A DNA stretch of 64,000 nt from Melitaea cinxia (GCF_905220565.1 NC_059402.1:7441501-7505500); one strand, 5' to 3'. Numbered from the stretch's first letter, positions 36,201-47,266 are shown. Notes: generated by a model not told the origin, from the sequence alone. Made by a program: numbers and translations.

Positions 36201-39200
36201 TCAAGTCAAAAGGAAAATGAAAAGTTTGCCATAGATCCCCCTAATCCTAACTCTGATAACCCTGATGATTCAATGGCGGCACAAAGCACACGCCAATTAA
36301 AATTAAATGAGTTTTAGAATAATTTTGACACTAGTTTAAACTAAGCAACGCTACATGTCAAACCTTACACTCGTATACAGCTAAAAATGAATAATTTAAA
36401 TTATATTTTTAACCGACTTCCAAAAAAGGAAGAGGTTCTCAATTCGGCTGCAATGTATGTGACTTCAGAACTTTTGACTGGGTGTACCGATTTCGACAAT
36501 TTTTTTTTAATCGAAAGGTGGTGTATGTCATGTGGTCCCATTTAAATTTATTTGAGATCTAACAACTACTTTTCGAGTTATATCTAATAATGCGTTTTTA
36601 CTTGACGCTTTTTTCGTCGACCTACGTTGTATTATACTGCATAATTTTTCACTGCTACCCTAGTTTGATACCATGATAAGAAAACCAGGATCTGATGATG
36701 AGATCCTAGAGAAATCGAAGGAAACTCTCGAAAATCCGTATAACTTTTTATTGGGTGTACCGATTTTGATAATTTTTAATTTAATCGAAAGCTGATGTTT
36801 ATCATGTAGTCACATATAAATTTTATCGAGATCTGATAACTACTTTTTGAGTAATCTTTGATAACGTGTAGTTACTTGACTATTTTTTCGTCGATCTACT
36901 TTGTATTACTCGTCAATGTAATTGAAGTCGGTTTTTTTTTCGTTTGCGAGCAAATAAAATTATTTTTTATTTTAAGTTAGTTCATTCTTGATCCGTACAG
37001 CCAAAGAATGGAACTCTCTACCAGCGTCTGTGTTTCCAGAAAATTATAACCTGGGGATCTTTAAGTCGCGAGTGAATAGGTTACTTCTAGGTAAGCGTGC
37101 TCCATCTTAGACCGCATTTTCACTTATCATCAGGTGAAATAGTGGTTAAACGCAAGCCTACCATTGTATAAAAAAAAAAAAAATTAAGTAAATACAATTA
37201 CAAAATTCAAAAGTCAGTCTGTCTGTTATATTTTTACGCCTATGCCGATGAAGTAATTTTAAAATTTATCAGCATCGGAGAACTAATTAAATTACAGACT
37301 ATTTTATTGAGATGATACTTAATAATATTTTAAGTTTAAAATGTAATTTGTTTCATTTGATACCCTTTATTTTATTTATATCAAACAGTCTTTAAAATAA
37401 ATAACCCTAAAATCCTTTACTTCTTTCATTTATTTACGAAACTAGATATTATTTATCACTACTATAAAAAAATGATCATAAAAAATGCCTTTCTATTTTA
37501 AAGCCAAATAAAATTATCCTACTGCCTATGCCTACTGCTTAATTCTGCACTGTGTCACTGACGGCGGGGTCACGTTTGCAATGCGAGTTCACTGCCGCAG
37601 TGTCCGCGCGAAGTATTATTACGCGCGGCCGGCTTAGCGCTAAATGCCTACTTTTGCAGGAATACCTAGCCTTAATTATTTTAATTTTTACCAAAAATTT
37701 ACAGAACTTTGAATAATTAGTTAATTATTAGAAAATGCAACCTTTATAGCATCTATCTATCTACTAATTAAAATAAAATAATTTCTTAAGTGAATATATT
37801 TTCTTGCAGCCAGAAGAATGTGCAGCTAAATCAGTTCATTTGGATTGTTTACATAATGAAACATGTTTGTTGCCCGCTCGGGAATCAGAAGATGGGCAGG
37901 CTATTAAACGTCCAACATCCGACACTTACAATTTTGTGACTGAATGCTTCTTTATGACACAGAAGTGCATTGATTTAGGTAAGGATTAGGTTCCATAAGT
38001 ACTATATGACGAGTACTTTTTGAGTTATTATGTTGAATTACTTGTCAATGTAAATTGAAGTCGGTTTTTTTATTTGTTTGTGAATTTTTAAATATATAAA
38101 TATCTAATTTTGAGATGATCACTTGCAAATTACCTCCTGATGTGACATAACATTAGTGTTCGTGTTATGTATTACAGGTGTACGTGTGTGTTCGGAGAAG
38201 CTTTACCGCTGCGGGCAAGATCTTGGCCGTGCGCAGCGAGCGCTAACCGACGTGTCAGTCGCACACCGCGCCCACGACTCTTTGCGGCGCCGCACGCACT
38301 TTCTTATGACCAAGTGAGCTACCTCTCGTCTCCACTCGTTCTACTAATGGTAGTGGAGGCCAAAATATTAAATCTGGATTGACTCGAGAGCCGTGGAAAC
38401 CTAATGGGTTGTGAAGATTATATGCTAAAAAGAAAAAAAAAAGATTTGATATTTCCCTTTCAGCAGTAGGGAGAGCTTTTCAAAAATCGAGATCAAAATA
38501 GCTTTATTCAAATAGGCTTCAAAAGCACCTGCGAATCGTCAGCATATATAAATTTTTAATTTAGTTTTTTAGGTCTGGGCGTGTGTGCTCGTGTATAGTG
38601 TGTTTCCGGACTCCCGACAAAGGAAAAAACCCTACTGGGGGCCATCGAGTGTGAAGCGTTTATTAATGAAACAGTCGTCGCCAGGTTCCTGAGCTACCGC
38701 AGCGCGTTGCTGGAGAAGGAAATGCTGACCAACCTGCACCGGCTGCAGGCGACCACGTGCACGTGGCTGGTGCAGGTGGCCAGCGGCTCCGGCGCGCCGC
38801 CGCACGCGCCCGCCGAGACGCGCGCGCTGCGCCTGCCGCTCGCCGCGCCGCCGCCCGACACGCTGCGGTCGGTGCCCTCGCTGCACGCGTGCACACCTTA
38901 AAGAAACAAGGACGCTCCGAGAAGCCTGTGAACGCCCCAGGAGGCTTCTGAGCTTCTGGAAGGAGCTGGGCTGGCTGAACTAGTCAGCCCACTTTTCACG
39001 CATAATACATCACCTTTGCGTCTAAATGCGGAAAATCGAGCCCAATACAATACAATACACGTGCACACGTGCACAGGTGCCCCGCCGACCTCTAACATTG
39101 TTCCACCAACAATATTTTATAAACACAGTACCGACTTCACTTTGTTTTATATCTTGTTCTCTAGGCTACTTCTGTAGGGTCGAGGTACTACCCCAGTTGG

Positions 39201-42200
39201 GCTGCTCCACATTTTGAGCAGGAAATTTCCTGCTGTGCCCTACCTCAGTTAAAATAATAAACCTCAGCTAAATAATACTGCTTTCAAGCAGTGTTGTGTT
39301 CCTGCTGGTGAGTAAGGTGACCAGAGCTGGGGGAATTGGGAATAGGGTCGGCAACGTGCTTGCGATGCTTCTTGTGTTACAGACGACTATAAGCTACGGT
39401 AATTGCTTACCATCAGGTGGGCGGTACGCTTGTTTGCGGACCTAGTTATATTAAAAAAAAAAAAAAAAAAAAAACGACTGTACCTCTTGTCAAACTCACA
39501 AATTATTGTGTTCATACAAACTTAACGCACTCATATACCGCAACTCGAATTGAACTATCTATACGTGGCGCTGACAGCAGTAAAAGACACTCTAAAGTAA
39601 ATAATAAAAAACGAATAACTCAAAGACTTGGTTCTTTAAAAGCGTAACTATCAGATGGCGCCATAGTACTAGCGCGAGAAAAAGCCATGCAATTTGCCCA
39701 AAATAAAATGTGTAATATTTTACTGTAAGGATTAAAATCTATTTAAAAAAGCTTGTGTGTATATAAGAAATAGATAAGAACCTTAATAATGTCAATAGTA
39801 TTATTATTGTTATTATTTTTTTGTAGGTGCGTTCCAGAGTTTGTTCTAGAGAACATAGTGGTGCTGATAACGATGGCGCGACGTACGGTGGGCGCCATCA
39901 CCGACGAAGCGGACGTCGCAGGTCTATTGCAGCCTGCTCTCACACTCGTTCTTACTTTCATGGGTGATTCGAGTAGGACGTATAATCCGCATTTGAGGTA
40001 TGTTTCTAATTATAGCTATATCTTACTATCTGATCCAGAAAACGTTGTTCTTTCCTATGGATATCATTATCGCCTCGTTCGCTTGGAGGAGAAGGATCAG
40101 AGCTCAATCCAGCACGTAGCTCCAATGCGGGTTTGCAGATATATTTCCTACTATGAGTAACAATCGCTATTATGTGTACATGATAACAATTGGGACCGAC
40201 GGCTTAACGTGCTCTCCAAAGCACGGTGGTGAGACCCACAAGGACTGCACAAACACCCAGAAAACGGCAAAATTCTGTATAGCCAATACAAATGTTTTGT
40301 CATGTGGGGATCGAACCCGCAACCGCCAGCGCACAAGCCACAAACCAGTGCTGTGACCGTTGCGCCAACGCATCGTCACCTAGGGGCATAAAAAATAGTT
40401 TACAACCTGTTCTCAGACCTACCACTAAACCACTTACACAAAAAAAATCACATTCAATGTCATTTTGGAGGAGTTTGATAACAAACACTGCGACACAAGA
40501 TTTTTATATATTCGATTTAGCAGTCTTGAATTGGGCTTCGTACGTACACATATAGCAATTTCAATAACATCTATTTATTACTCGTAATTTATACTTTTAG
40601 GGCTCGCCTTGCAGAATGTCTTGAAGCAATGCTTCCAAATCATCCCGATGACCAGCAGCCTTTGAGTAATATAGCATCGTTTTATAGAGAGCAACTTTTT
40701 AAAGAACACCCACATCGATCTCAGGTACCTACTCACATTAAACTATATATTTTAATATAACCATATTATTAATGGTTCGTCCTCAGATCGTGTAAATAAA
40801 GCTTTAAACTGTTACTAGTTATTTAGATCAATCGTCATGTTTATATGAAAGCTAAATCAATTTGGAACTCATTGGTATAAATTGGTTCTATAAATCTATT
40901 GAGATCTGATTTTAACATGTCAAAACATCTTTACAGCTTGTTCCCTGCCTTCTGGATGTATTTGTCGGTATAGAAATGACTGGGCAGAGTGTGCAGTTCG
41001 AACAGAAGTTTAACTATCGCCGACCCATGTACCTTGTAATGGATTTCTTATGGGGTATTGAAGAACATCGGGACGCCTTTATGTGAGATTTTAAAATACT
41101 AAATTTTCGTGTGAATATGCTTCATTAAAAGAATAGTACTTGGCAATGAATTCTTTATAATCAAGCTTTATGAATAATAATCAACTAGAATTAGCTTCGT
41201 ACAGCAATATTTTTTCTCACCTTTCTTAAATCTATATGGAAACACCCACCATAAACGAAGTTTACATTTTGTTACTCAAATGAAAAACAATATTGAGTGG
41301 AATTTGATAACTACATAAAGGAATCTATCATTTCAGGAGGTTGGCTAGAGAAGCCGAAACTAACATGGAAGCTGTACACCCACCATTATTTTTACGTTTT
41401 GTTAATTTATTAATGAATGATGCTATTTTCTTACTTGATGAGGCACTTGGAAACATGGCACAAATACGGACAATGCAGACTGCACAGTAAGTGATAAAAA
41501 TTAAATAATATACAATATACCATTTTGTACTTTGTTAACCGACTTCCAAAAAAGGAGGAGGTTCTCAATTCGACTGTATTTTTTTTTTTTTTTTTATTTT
41601 TTTTTTTTATGTATGTTACATCAGAACTTTTGACCAGGTAGACCGATTTCGACAAATTTTGTTTTAATCGAAAGGTGGTGTGTGCCGATTGGTCCCATTT
41701 AAATTTATTTGAGATCTAACAACTACTTTTCGAATTATATCTAATAATGCGTTTTTACTTGACGCTTTTTTCGTCGACCTACGTTGTATTATACCACATA
41801 ACTTTCTACTGGGTGTACCGATTTTGATAATTCTTTTTTTGTTGGAAAGGGGATATCCCTAGTTTACTACCATGATAAGGAAACCAGGATCTGATGATGA
41901 GATCCTAGAGAAATCGAGGGAAACTCTTGAAAATCCGCAATAACTTTTTACTGGGTGTTTCGATTTTGATAATTTTTACTTTAATCGAAAGCTGATGTTT
42001 ATCATGTGGTCACATATAAATTTTATCGAGATCTGATAACTACTTTTTGATTAATCTTTGATAACGCGTATTTACTTGACATTATTTTCGTCACCTTACG
42101 TTGTATTATACCTCATAACTTTTTACTGGGTGCACCGATTTCGACGTTTCTTATATAAATTAAAAGCTACTAATCGTCACGTGGTCCCATTCAAATTTAA

Positions 42201-44104
42201 TTGAGATTTGATTAGTAATTTGTGAGTTATATCTAATATTGCGTATTTACTTGACGGTTTTTTCGTCACCCTACGTTGTATTATACGTTATATCTTTTTA
42301 CTGGGTGCACTGATTTTGATCTTTTTTGTATAAATCAAAAGCTAATACTTGTCATGTCGTTCGTTTTAAATATGATTGAGATATAATGAGCAATTTTTGA
42401 GTAATCTTTGATGACACGTATTTACATGACGATGTTAAGACGACTGTGGTCCTGTTCAATACTTTGCCACAACGCCATCTATCAAAATTTAATGAAATTA
42501 CTTCGTTCACTATCGATCAAATTACAATATTCTACCACTAGAGTAGAGAGTAGCAGTTTATTCGTTATAAATATATTTGAGCTTTTAATTTTTGAGTTAT
42601 CGCTAATACTGGGTATTTACTTGGCTATTTTACGTCGACCAACGTTATATTAACCTCATTACTATTTTACTGGGTGGACCGATATCGATGATTCTTTTTT
42701 TAATCGATAGGTGGTGCTTGTCATGTGGTCCCATTTAAATATAATTGAGATTTGACTCGAACTTTTTGAGCTATATCTGATATGGCGTATTTACTTGACT
42801 GTTTTTGGAGTTTTCTCCTTAAGAATCGATTTTCATTTAAGGCCCCGGAAAGAAAAAATTGAACGGTAAAATCTACTGAACGAATGACATTGTTAGAGAT
42901 GGCGTTCAGACGTTTTCTAATAACGCAATTAGGTTCCGATAGATGGCCTTATTGGATTCATTTATTTACAATTTGATATAGTAATAATATATTTCTTAGA
43001 CTAGTAAGCCTTTTTGTGCCTATTTAGACAGTTGATCTGAAGGGGTAAACTCCAGTCGTGCATCGGAGCTGTGTGAAAACATGAACATTACATATTTTTA
43101 ATAAAAAAGACATAAACCGTAATTCAATATAAATCCGCTTCAACTAAAAAACCCGCCGTAATAAGCGATGTCAGCGCTTCGCGCGAATCGACGACGGGCC
43201 TTTTATGAAATTTCTGCCTACAATCGCTAACAAAATGTTAGAAATAACAGTAGAACATTATAATTATAATTCTACAATTTTATAATGTCGCGTTATATGG
43301 AATACGAACAAAGTATTACTATTTTTTCGTCGATCTACGTTGTATTACTCTTCGATGTAATTGAAGTCGGTTTTTTTTTTCGTTTGCGAGCAAACACAAT
43401 TATCTAAAGTCTAAACTAACGTTGTTCCAATATATAAAATAATAATCGGTTTATTTTCTCACAACAATACGTTGACATTCACTTAATTACATTATCTTTG
43501 ATACATAATAGAATACACAATAACATAACATATTGTGGAAGACTGGTGCATAAGGTAGACTCGAAAATGTTGGATTATATATTAATTTTGGGGATTTTAC
43601 TACTTACACGCATTGGCGTATGAGTAACCTGTGATCTTTCACAAGGTTTGATGCATTTCCCCACTTGGGTTGCTCCAAATTTTGAGCATGATAGATCTAG
43701 GTGTGCCCTACCTACTGAGGTATGTAATATTTATCTTTCATTGCTTGGGTGAAATAAAAATATATTATATTGATTAATACTTGTTGATGGTGAAAATAAA
43801 ATAAATTAATCGATTAATGCTTGTTATGTAAAAAGGTAATAAGTTACACTTCCGATGACCATATCTGGTTGTCTGGAGTTCCTGTCTTTGTGATATATCA
43901 GTCCTAAGAAGTATAGTTTATTTAAAGAAATGAGTCTGAAGAAATCTTTTTAGCTCACTATTCTAAATACACTTTTTATTGAATAGAACTAGTGGTCGCC
44001 CAGTGGTCGAAATTCGACCATAATAATTTTAAATTGTAAGTTTGAACATATATATATATATATATATATATAATAACAAACGTAAATATAGTATAACGTA
44101 ACAA

Positions 44105-44139
<35 letters not shown>

Positions 44140-46505
44140 GTTCTGTTGTCAAAGACTATAATAACAAACAAAAGTGTGTGTGTGTGTCAAATATGTAGAT
44201 GGTAGTGTTTGAAATGATTTTGTATTAGTTTAATGAATTTTTTATGCATAATTAAAAAAAAAAGCATTCTCCACTCCTCTATATAAACTAGCTAAGTGAG
44301 CGAAATTTCATAATCCTCCGTCCGCGCAATTTTCGTAAAAAGGGGTACAAAATTTTTTCTTCACGCATTAATACATCGATAACAAAAAACATTGTACGCA
44401 TTAATCGACGGTTCGCACAGGGAGTCGGGCGCGTGGAACTCGCTGTCTGCTGCGGAGCGCGAGCAGAACGTCGCCAGCCTGGCGCACACGGGCATGCTGG
44501 CGCGCTTCGACAACATCCTGGGCCGCGACACCGTGCGCGCGCTGGTGCGGCTCACGGCGCTCGCGCCGCGCGTCTTCTGCCACCCCACGCTGGTGGAGCG
44601 CATCGCCTCCATGCTCAACTACTTCCTGCTGCACCTCGTCGGGCCCAACAAGAAGAACTTCAAGGTGCGCCGGCGGGAGATATTCCCGTACCCGATCATA
44701 CGGACGAGCGCTGCTCAATAGCACTGGCCTCGAGCAGTGGTGTGCTCCTGTGATGAGTGAGGTAGCCAGAGCTCCTTGGGTTCGGGGGTAGGTTTGGCGA
44801 TACGCTTGCGATGCTTCTGGTGTTGCGTCTATAAGATCCAGTAATCGCTTACCATCAGGTGAGCCGTGCGCTCGTCCGACCTAGTTGTATAAAAAAACGT
44901 GAGACTAAGCAGAACCTGGCCACCTGTCGCACGGGAACACCAGCGCAAGATATGGCTATGATGTGGCTTATCTTCCACCTGATGGTAGCTACCGTACCTC
45001 AAGGTAAGCGTGGTGCAAAGCCTACATCCGACTCTCCTCTCTTTGGAAGATGGGTGGAGTTCCTGTGGTAAGTAAAGTAACCAGAGCTCTTTCTGCTCTG
45101 ATGGAACCCTCACCACAGGAACAAAATATTACTAAAAAGCGGGGTTATTAACTGTGCATTGTGCTTATGGATCTTCTATAAAGTTGAGAATCTTTATTAT
45201 TATACTTTAAATGATGTTAAAAAGTTTATTAACACAACTCTTCATTTTTATCGTCTTTATTTTTGATGTTATGGATAACATCAAAAATAAAGACGATATT
45301 TTTAATGTTTAGTAAAAGCAATACATAAGAGCCAGGTTAATGTTTTTCTTGAGTGATGTAAATATGGGTTACAAAAAATGTAGTGCAGGGTATAGTTCTA
45401 ATAACGATAAAATATTAAATGCAAATAATTAAATAATTTTTCTAGGTAAAAGACATGAAAGAGTACGAATTTGAACCGGCTAATACGGTGCTGGACATCT
45501 GCCGTATGTACGTCGAGCTCGGGAACAATGAACGTTTCTGTGCCGCGGTTTCAGATGACGGCCGGTCTTATTCACCACAACTGTTCACACTGGCCGAGGC
45601 TGTTTTAGGTAAAATATATATATAACATCAACTTTATATTACTGCACCTACTGTGTTGAGTTATTATTTGCCGATGGAGTGTTGTGCTAATTTTTGTTGA
45701 TAAAAATAGCAGTTGATTTTCAAAAATATTTATTAAGAGCTTTATTTGTCTATCTGACGTAACTATAAAAAATACGAAATGTATAAACCGAGCGACCTTT
45801 TCTCTAATATGAATCATTATTATCACTTCAGCCTGATACAATCCACTGCTGGACGTAAGCCTCCACAAGTTCGTGGCAAAAATGGCGTGAACTCATGTGT
45901 TTTGCCACAACAACATATCAATAATTTAATGTTTTATTGCCTTAGTACGTATCGGAGGCGGTGGTCTAATAAGTTCTTTACAAGAAGTAGCGAATCGCGT
46001 GAGCGCTATAGCCGAACAGAGACAACGAGATGAGGAGATACTTGCGAACGCGCCCGAGGAGTTCCTGGACCCCATCATGAGTACCATCATGTTGGATCCC
46101 GTGATACTACCCAGTTCAAGGACCACGGTAGACCGAACTACGATCGCTAGGTATGTTTATTACATATATTTTTTAGAAAAACCATAGCTTACTTAAGAAA
46201 AATTAAAAGAATAGCAAAGTGTTCTTGTGTTAAATTGCAATCATGATAACTAGTAGACCAATTTCTTTGCTAATGTTAGTTTAGGATTTTTATTAAATCT
46301 TCTAATCAATACTATTTAAACCTTACCTACGTATTTGTCATCATTCTTTATTATTTTGGTTAGGCATCTTCTAAGTGACCAATCTGATCCATTCAATCGC
46401 TCACCGCTATCTATGGATCAAGTGAAATCAAATACAGAACTGAAGGAAAGAATACATGCATGGATTAATGAGCAGAAACAAAACAACAGGACTGGTACCT
46501 CTTAA
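30276..46505 (+). CDS. UBE4A: Ubiquitin conjugation factor E4 A (U-box E3/E4 ligase)
   Basis: Sixteen coding exons were read: 30276-30900, 30970-31101, 31393-31556, 32343-32522, 33096-33245, 37810-37978, 38178-38313, 38685-38888, 39827-39997, 40601-40724, 40937-41082, 41337-41486, 44421-44664, 45446-45608, 45946-46150 and 46364-46505. They join in frame to ~1034 aa (human UBE4A is about 1066). The large Ufd2 core includes 'NPHLRARLAECLEAMLP', 'FNYRRPMYLV', 'PPLFLRFVNLLMNDAIFLLD' and 'RIASMLNYFLLHLVGP'. The C-terminal U-box (about 956-1028) has 'EFLDPIMSTIMLDPVILPSS', 'TTVDRTTIARHLLSD' and 'DPFNRSPLSMDQV'. These match UBE4A better than UBE4B (PSSR.TVDR, ARHLLSD). The protein extends ubiquitin chains with an E2, feeding substrates to p97/proteasome. 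The exon 8 donor is uncertain (38888 or 38867; both keep frame). Exons 7, 8 and 13 are strikingly GC-rich. Introns 3, 5, 7, 8, 9, 12 and 13 carry transposons. Confidence 0.92.
31685..31975 (+). mobile_element. Short retroelement in UBE4A intron 3
   Basis: It runs from 'taatataaaaatgagtcgct' through 'gaacggttggaccgatttcg' to 'cgaagttcgccgggtcagct' + 'agt'. This is the same general style as type N and family M, but a distinct sequence. Confidence 0.65.
33291..33605 (-). mobile_element. Family M element in UBE4A intron 5
   Basis: A reverse copy with 'actagctgtgcctgtgactt', 'cagctatctgccagtgaaa' and 'cagacatacagacaaaaatt'. Confidence 0.7.
34460..36320 (+). pseudogene. Broken transposon-type ORF with a YqaJ-like nuclease domain, in UBE4A intron 5
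   Basis: The first part (about 34680-35270) encodes 'ARSLVENVNTNKVECFNSVI', 'GGKRINFALKGGYQGRC', a Lys/Arg-rich linker and 'RDSGEWLEIRKSLVTASS'. After a 329 bp insertion the frame resumes at ~35600 with 'CKRKVTSSTAPLVKNLLYRK', then 'HGVEHEQQDLQQLQ', 'GLFIDKDYPFIGATPDGLIG' and 'DTIVEVKCPIAAYKKG'. The D-G-(x)n-E-V-K pattern is the PD-(D/E)xK nuclease signature of YqaJ-type proteins. An in-frame stop at 35991-35993 interrupts '..NWYHQI' before 'GQLHVSERRK', and the tail ends at 36317. Proteins of this type recur in insect genomes and are known as the second ORF of some DNA transposons (ISL2EU-like). It is dead: insertion, an apparent shift at the join, and a nonsense codon. No transposase or terminal repeats were located. 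Confidence 0.75.
35266..35594 (+). mobile_element. SINE-like element (329 bp family), full-length, inside the YqaJ ORF
   Basis: It is bounded by the 11 bp direct repeat AACTGCTTCAA (35255-35265 and 35595-35605). It starts 'gtgctgtgtggctactgcac', contains 'cttcccgtgggtgtcgtaag' and '...gatggcgggataaccatcc', and ends 'ggactgtataggctgtaatg' + 'attg'. It is exactly the same length as the copy at 48327-48655, which supports the boundaries. No ORF is present. Confidence 0.88.
36410..36960 (-). mobile_element. Family A element, reverse copy in UBE4A intron 5
   Basis: It begins 'aaccgacttccaaaaaagga', holds three 'gggtgtaccgatttt'-type units and ends at 'tcgtttgcgagcaaa'. Confidence 0.8.
36985..37180 (+). 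mobile_element. 5'-truncated LINE 3' end in UBE4A intron 5
   Basis: It encodes the final residues of the LINE at 9345-11395 ('LIRTAKEWNSLPASV', then 'NYNLGIFKSRVNRLLLGKR'). It then has the 3' UTR 'cacttatcatcaggtgaaat' and '...ctaccattgtat' with an A-run. Confidence 0.8.
38485..38670 (+). mobile_element. Retroelement fragments abutting UBE4A exon 8
   Basis: A type E piece (38485-38560: 'aatagctttattcaaatagg') is followed by the 3' half of the tRNA SINE (38575-38670: 'gactcccgacaaaggaaaaa', 'gggggccatcgagtgtgaag'). The SINE ends only ~15-20 bases before the exon 8 acceptor at 38683-38684, so it supplies the local acceptor-side sequence. Confidence 0.7.
39190..39473 (+). mobile_element. Family D element with long poly(A), UBE4A intron 8
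   Basis: It contains 'ccagttgggctgctccacat', 'aataatactgctttcaagca', 'cttgcgatgcttcttgtgtt' and 'gacctagttatatt', and is followed by a run of 22 A. Confidence 0.75.
40085..40372 (-). mobile_element. tRNA-headed SINE of the 'F' type, reverse, UBE4A intron 9
   Basis: On the minus strand there is a tRNA-like head (40372 to ~40295, with 'gcgggttcgatccccaca'), a body with 'gtgggtctcaccaccgtgct' and 'aatagcgattgttactcata', then 'cccgcattggagctacgtgc'. It is related to 49690-49998 (-) and to the truncated 47267-47433 (+). Confidence 0.7.
41538..43402 (-). mobile_element. Expanded family A element in UBE4A intron 12, with a nested insertion
   Basis: It begins 'aaccgacttccaaaaaagga' and ends 'tcgtttgcgagcaaacacaa'. 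It holds six 'actgggtg..ccgat' units (near 41635, 41808, 41945, 42120, 42296 and 42660) against three in the other copies. Foreign DNA is inserted at about 42807-43312, after which the family A end resumes with 'ctattttttcgtcgatctac'. Confidence 0.75.
43115..43320 (+). repeat. Dispersed ~200 bp repeat, copy 2
   Basis: It matches 1-205 ('cagcgcttcgcgcgaatcg' core). It is part of the DNA inserted in the family A copy of UBE4A intron 12. Confidence 0.7.
44049..44190. repeat. (TA)n and (TG)n microsatellites, UBE4A intron 12
   Basis: Two AT/TA runs (44049-44073 and 44107-44136) are followed by a short (GT)n at 44174-44187. Confidence 0.9.
44720..44895 (+). mobile_element. Family D fragment, UBE4A intron 13
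   Basis: It contains 'gcagtggtgtgctcctgtga', 'cgcttgcgatgcttctggtg', 'cgcttaccatcaggtgagcc' and 'gacctagttgtat' with an A-run. Confidence 0.7.
45249..45298. repeat. Perfect 24 bp hairpin with 2-base loop, UBE4A intron 13
   Basis: The arms 45249-45272 and 45275-45298 are exact reverse complements; the loop is GG. The core arm is 'cgtctttatttttgatgtta'. Confidence 0.9.
45825..45905 (-). mobile_element. Fragment of the 329 bp SINE-like family, UBE4A intron 14
   Basis: A reverse fragment of the 3' end: 'cagcctgatacaatccactg', 'ggacgtaagcctccacaagt' and 'aatggcgtgaactcatgtgt'. It ends about 40 bases before the exon 15 acceptor. Confidence 0.65.
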
Positions 46506-46766
46506 AACTACAGCTTTTTATATATTTACATTTTAAAAACTAGATAAGCTAGAAAGTTTCATGTCAATATTATTGTCGTTTGTAATTTTTGTAAAACTCA
46601 TAATCGTAAGATTTTAAACTACCCGCAATGATTGTCTTATTCCTGGTATGCTAAATTGTTTTAACAAATATTTAACGGAATTCTTTCTGTAGTTTAATTA
46701 TTTTCGTGAAGGTTTTCTACTGTATTCAAAACTGTTAGGTTCCTTCTAGCTATCTCTCTTATAAAA

Positions 46767-46772
46767 AATAAA
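46767..46772 (+). terminator. Candidate UBE4A poly(A) signal
   Basis: AATAAA about 260 bases after the stop codon. Confidence 0.4.
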
Positions 46773-47266
46773 TTAGATGTTTAAAAACTAATGAGACCAA
46801 TAAACATACTGTCTTACTAATACAGAATATCAAAAAATTCATAAATAATAAAAACCGTGACAGAGTTCCGTTCTACAAAAAAAATAGAAGAAAAAAATAG
46901 TTTTTTTCGAGAAACTTGGTGGACTTCTAAAAATAAGTCTATTTTACTCTGTGTCAATGCAATTGCATATTTCGGTATGAAGCAAATCAAGCAGCACAGA
47001 CTACACAAGAATCGATTGTTATACATATGAGGTTAACCTCTACTATGGAGGGCAGAGGAAAGGAGAACCGCTGAGTTCAAATATTTGTAAATTTTCATGA
47101 GTAAAGTAGTTTATAGTAGAATGCCAGTACCTATATAAAACTATTTACGTAGTCTAAAATGATTTAATAAATATAACCAAAATACTGCTGTGAGAAAACA
47201 TGTTTTTATTATTCTAAATACTTTTGGCGCTTTCTCTAAAATTTATTGTAAGCTACCATGTCTCTC

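Noticed and set aside
38632..38951. ORFs of 64-84 codons on both strands around 38.7-38.9 kb
   Set aside because: They are shadows of the GC-rich UBE4A exon 8 in other frames.
44049..44190. CRISPR-like or regulatory meaning of the AT and GT runs
   Set aside because: They are plain microsatellites, and the genome is eukaryotic.
44361..44753. ORFs of 85-107 codons opposite or out of frame at 44.4-44.7 kb
   Set aside because: They are shadows of GC-rich UBE4A exon 13; only the frame joining exons 12 and 14 is real.
30276..46505. Calling the U-box gene UBE4B
   Set aside because: The U-box and core blocks match the UBE4A pattern (PSSRxTVDRTTIARHLLSD, NPHLRARLAE) rather than the UBE4B one, and the ~1030 aa length fits UBE4A.
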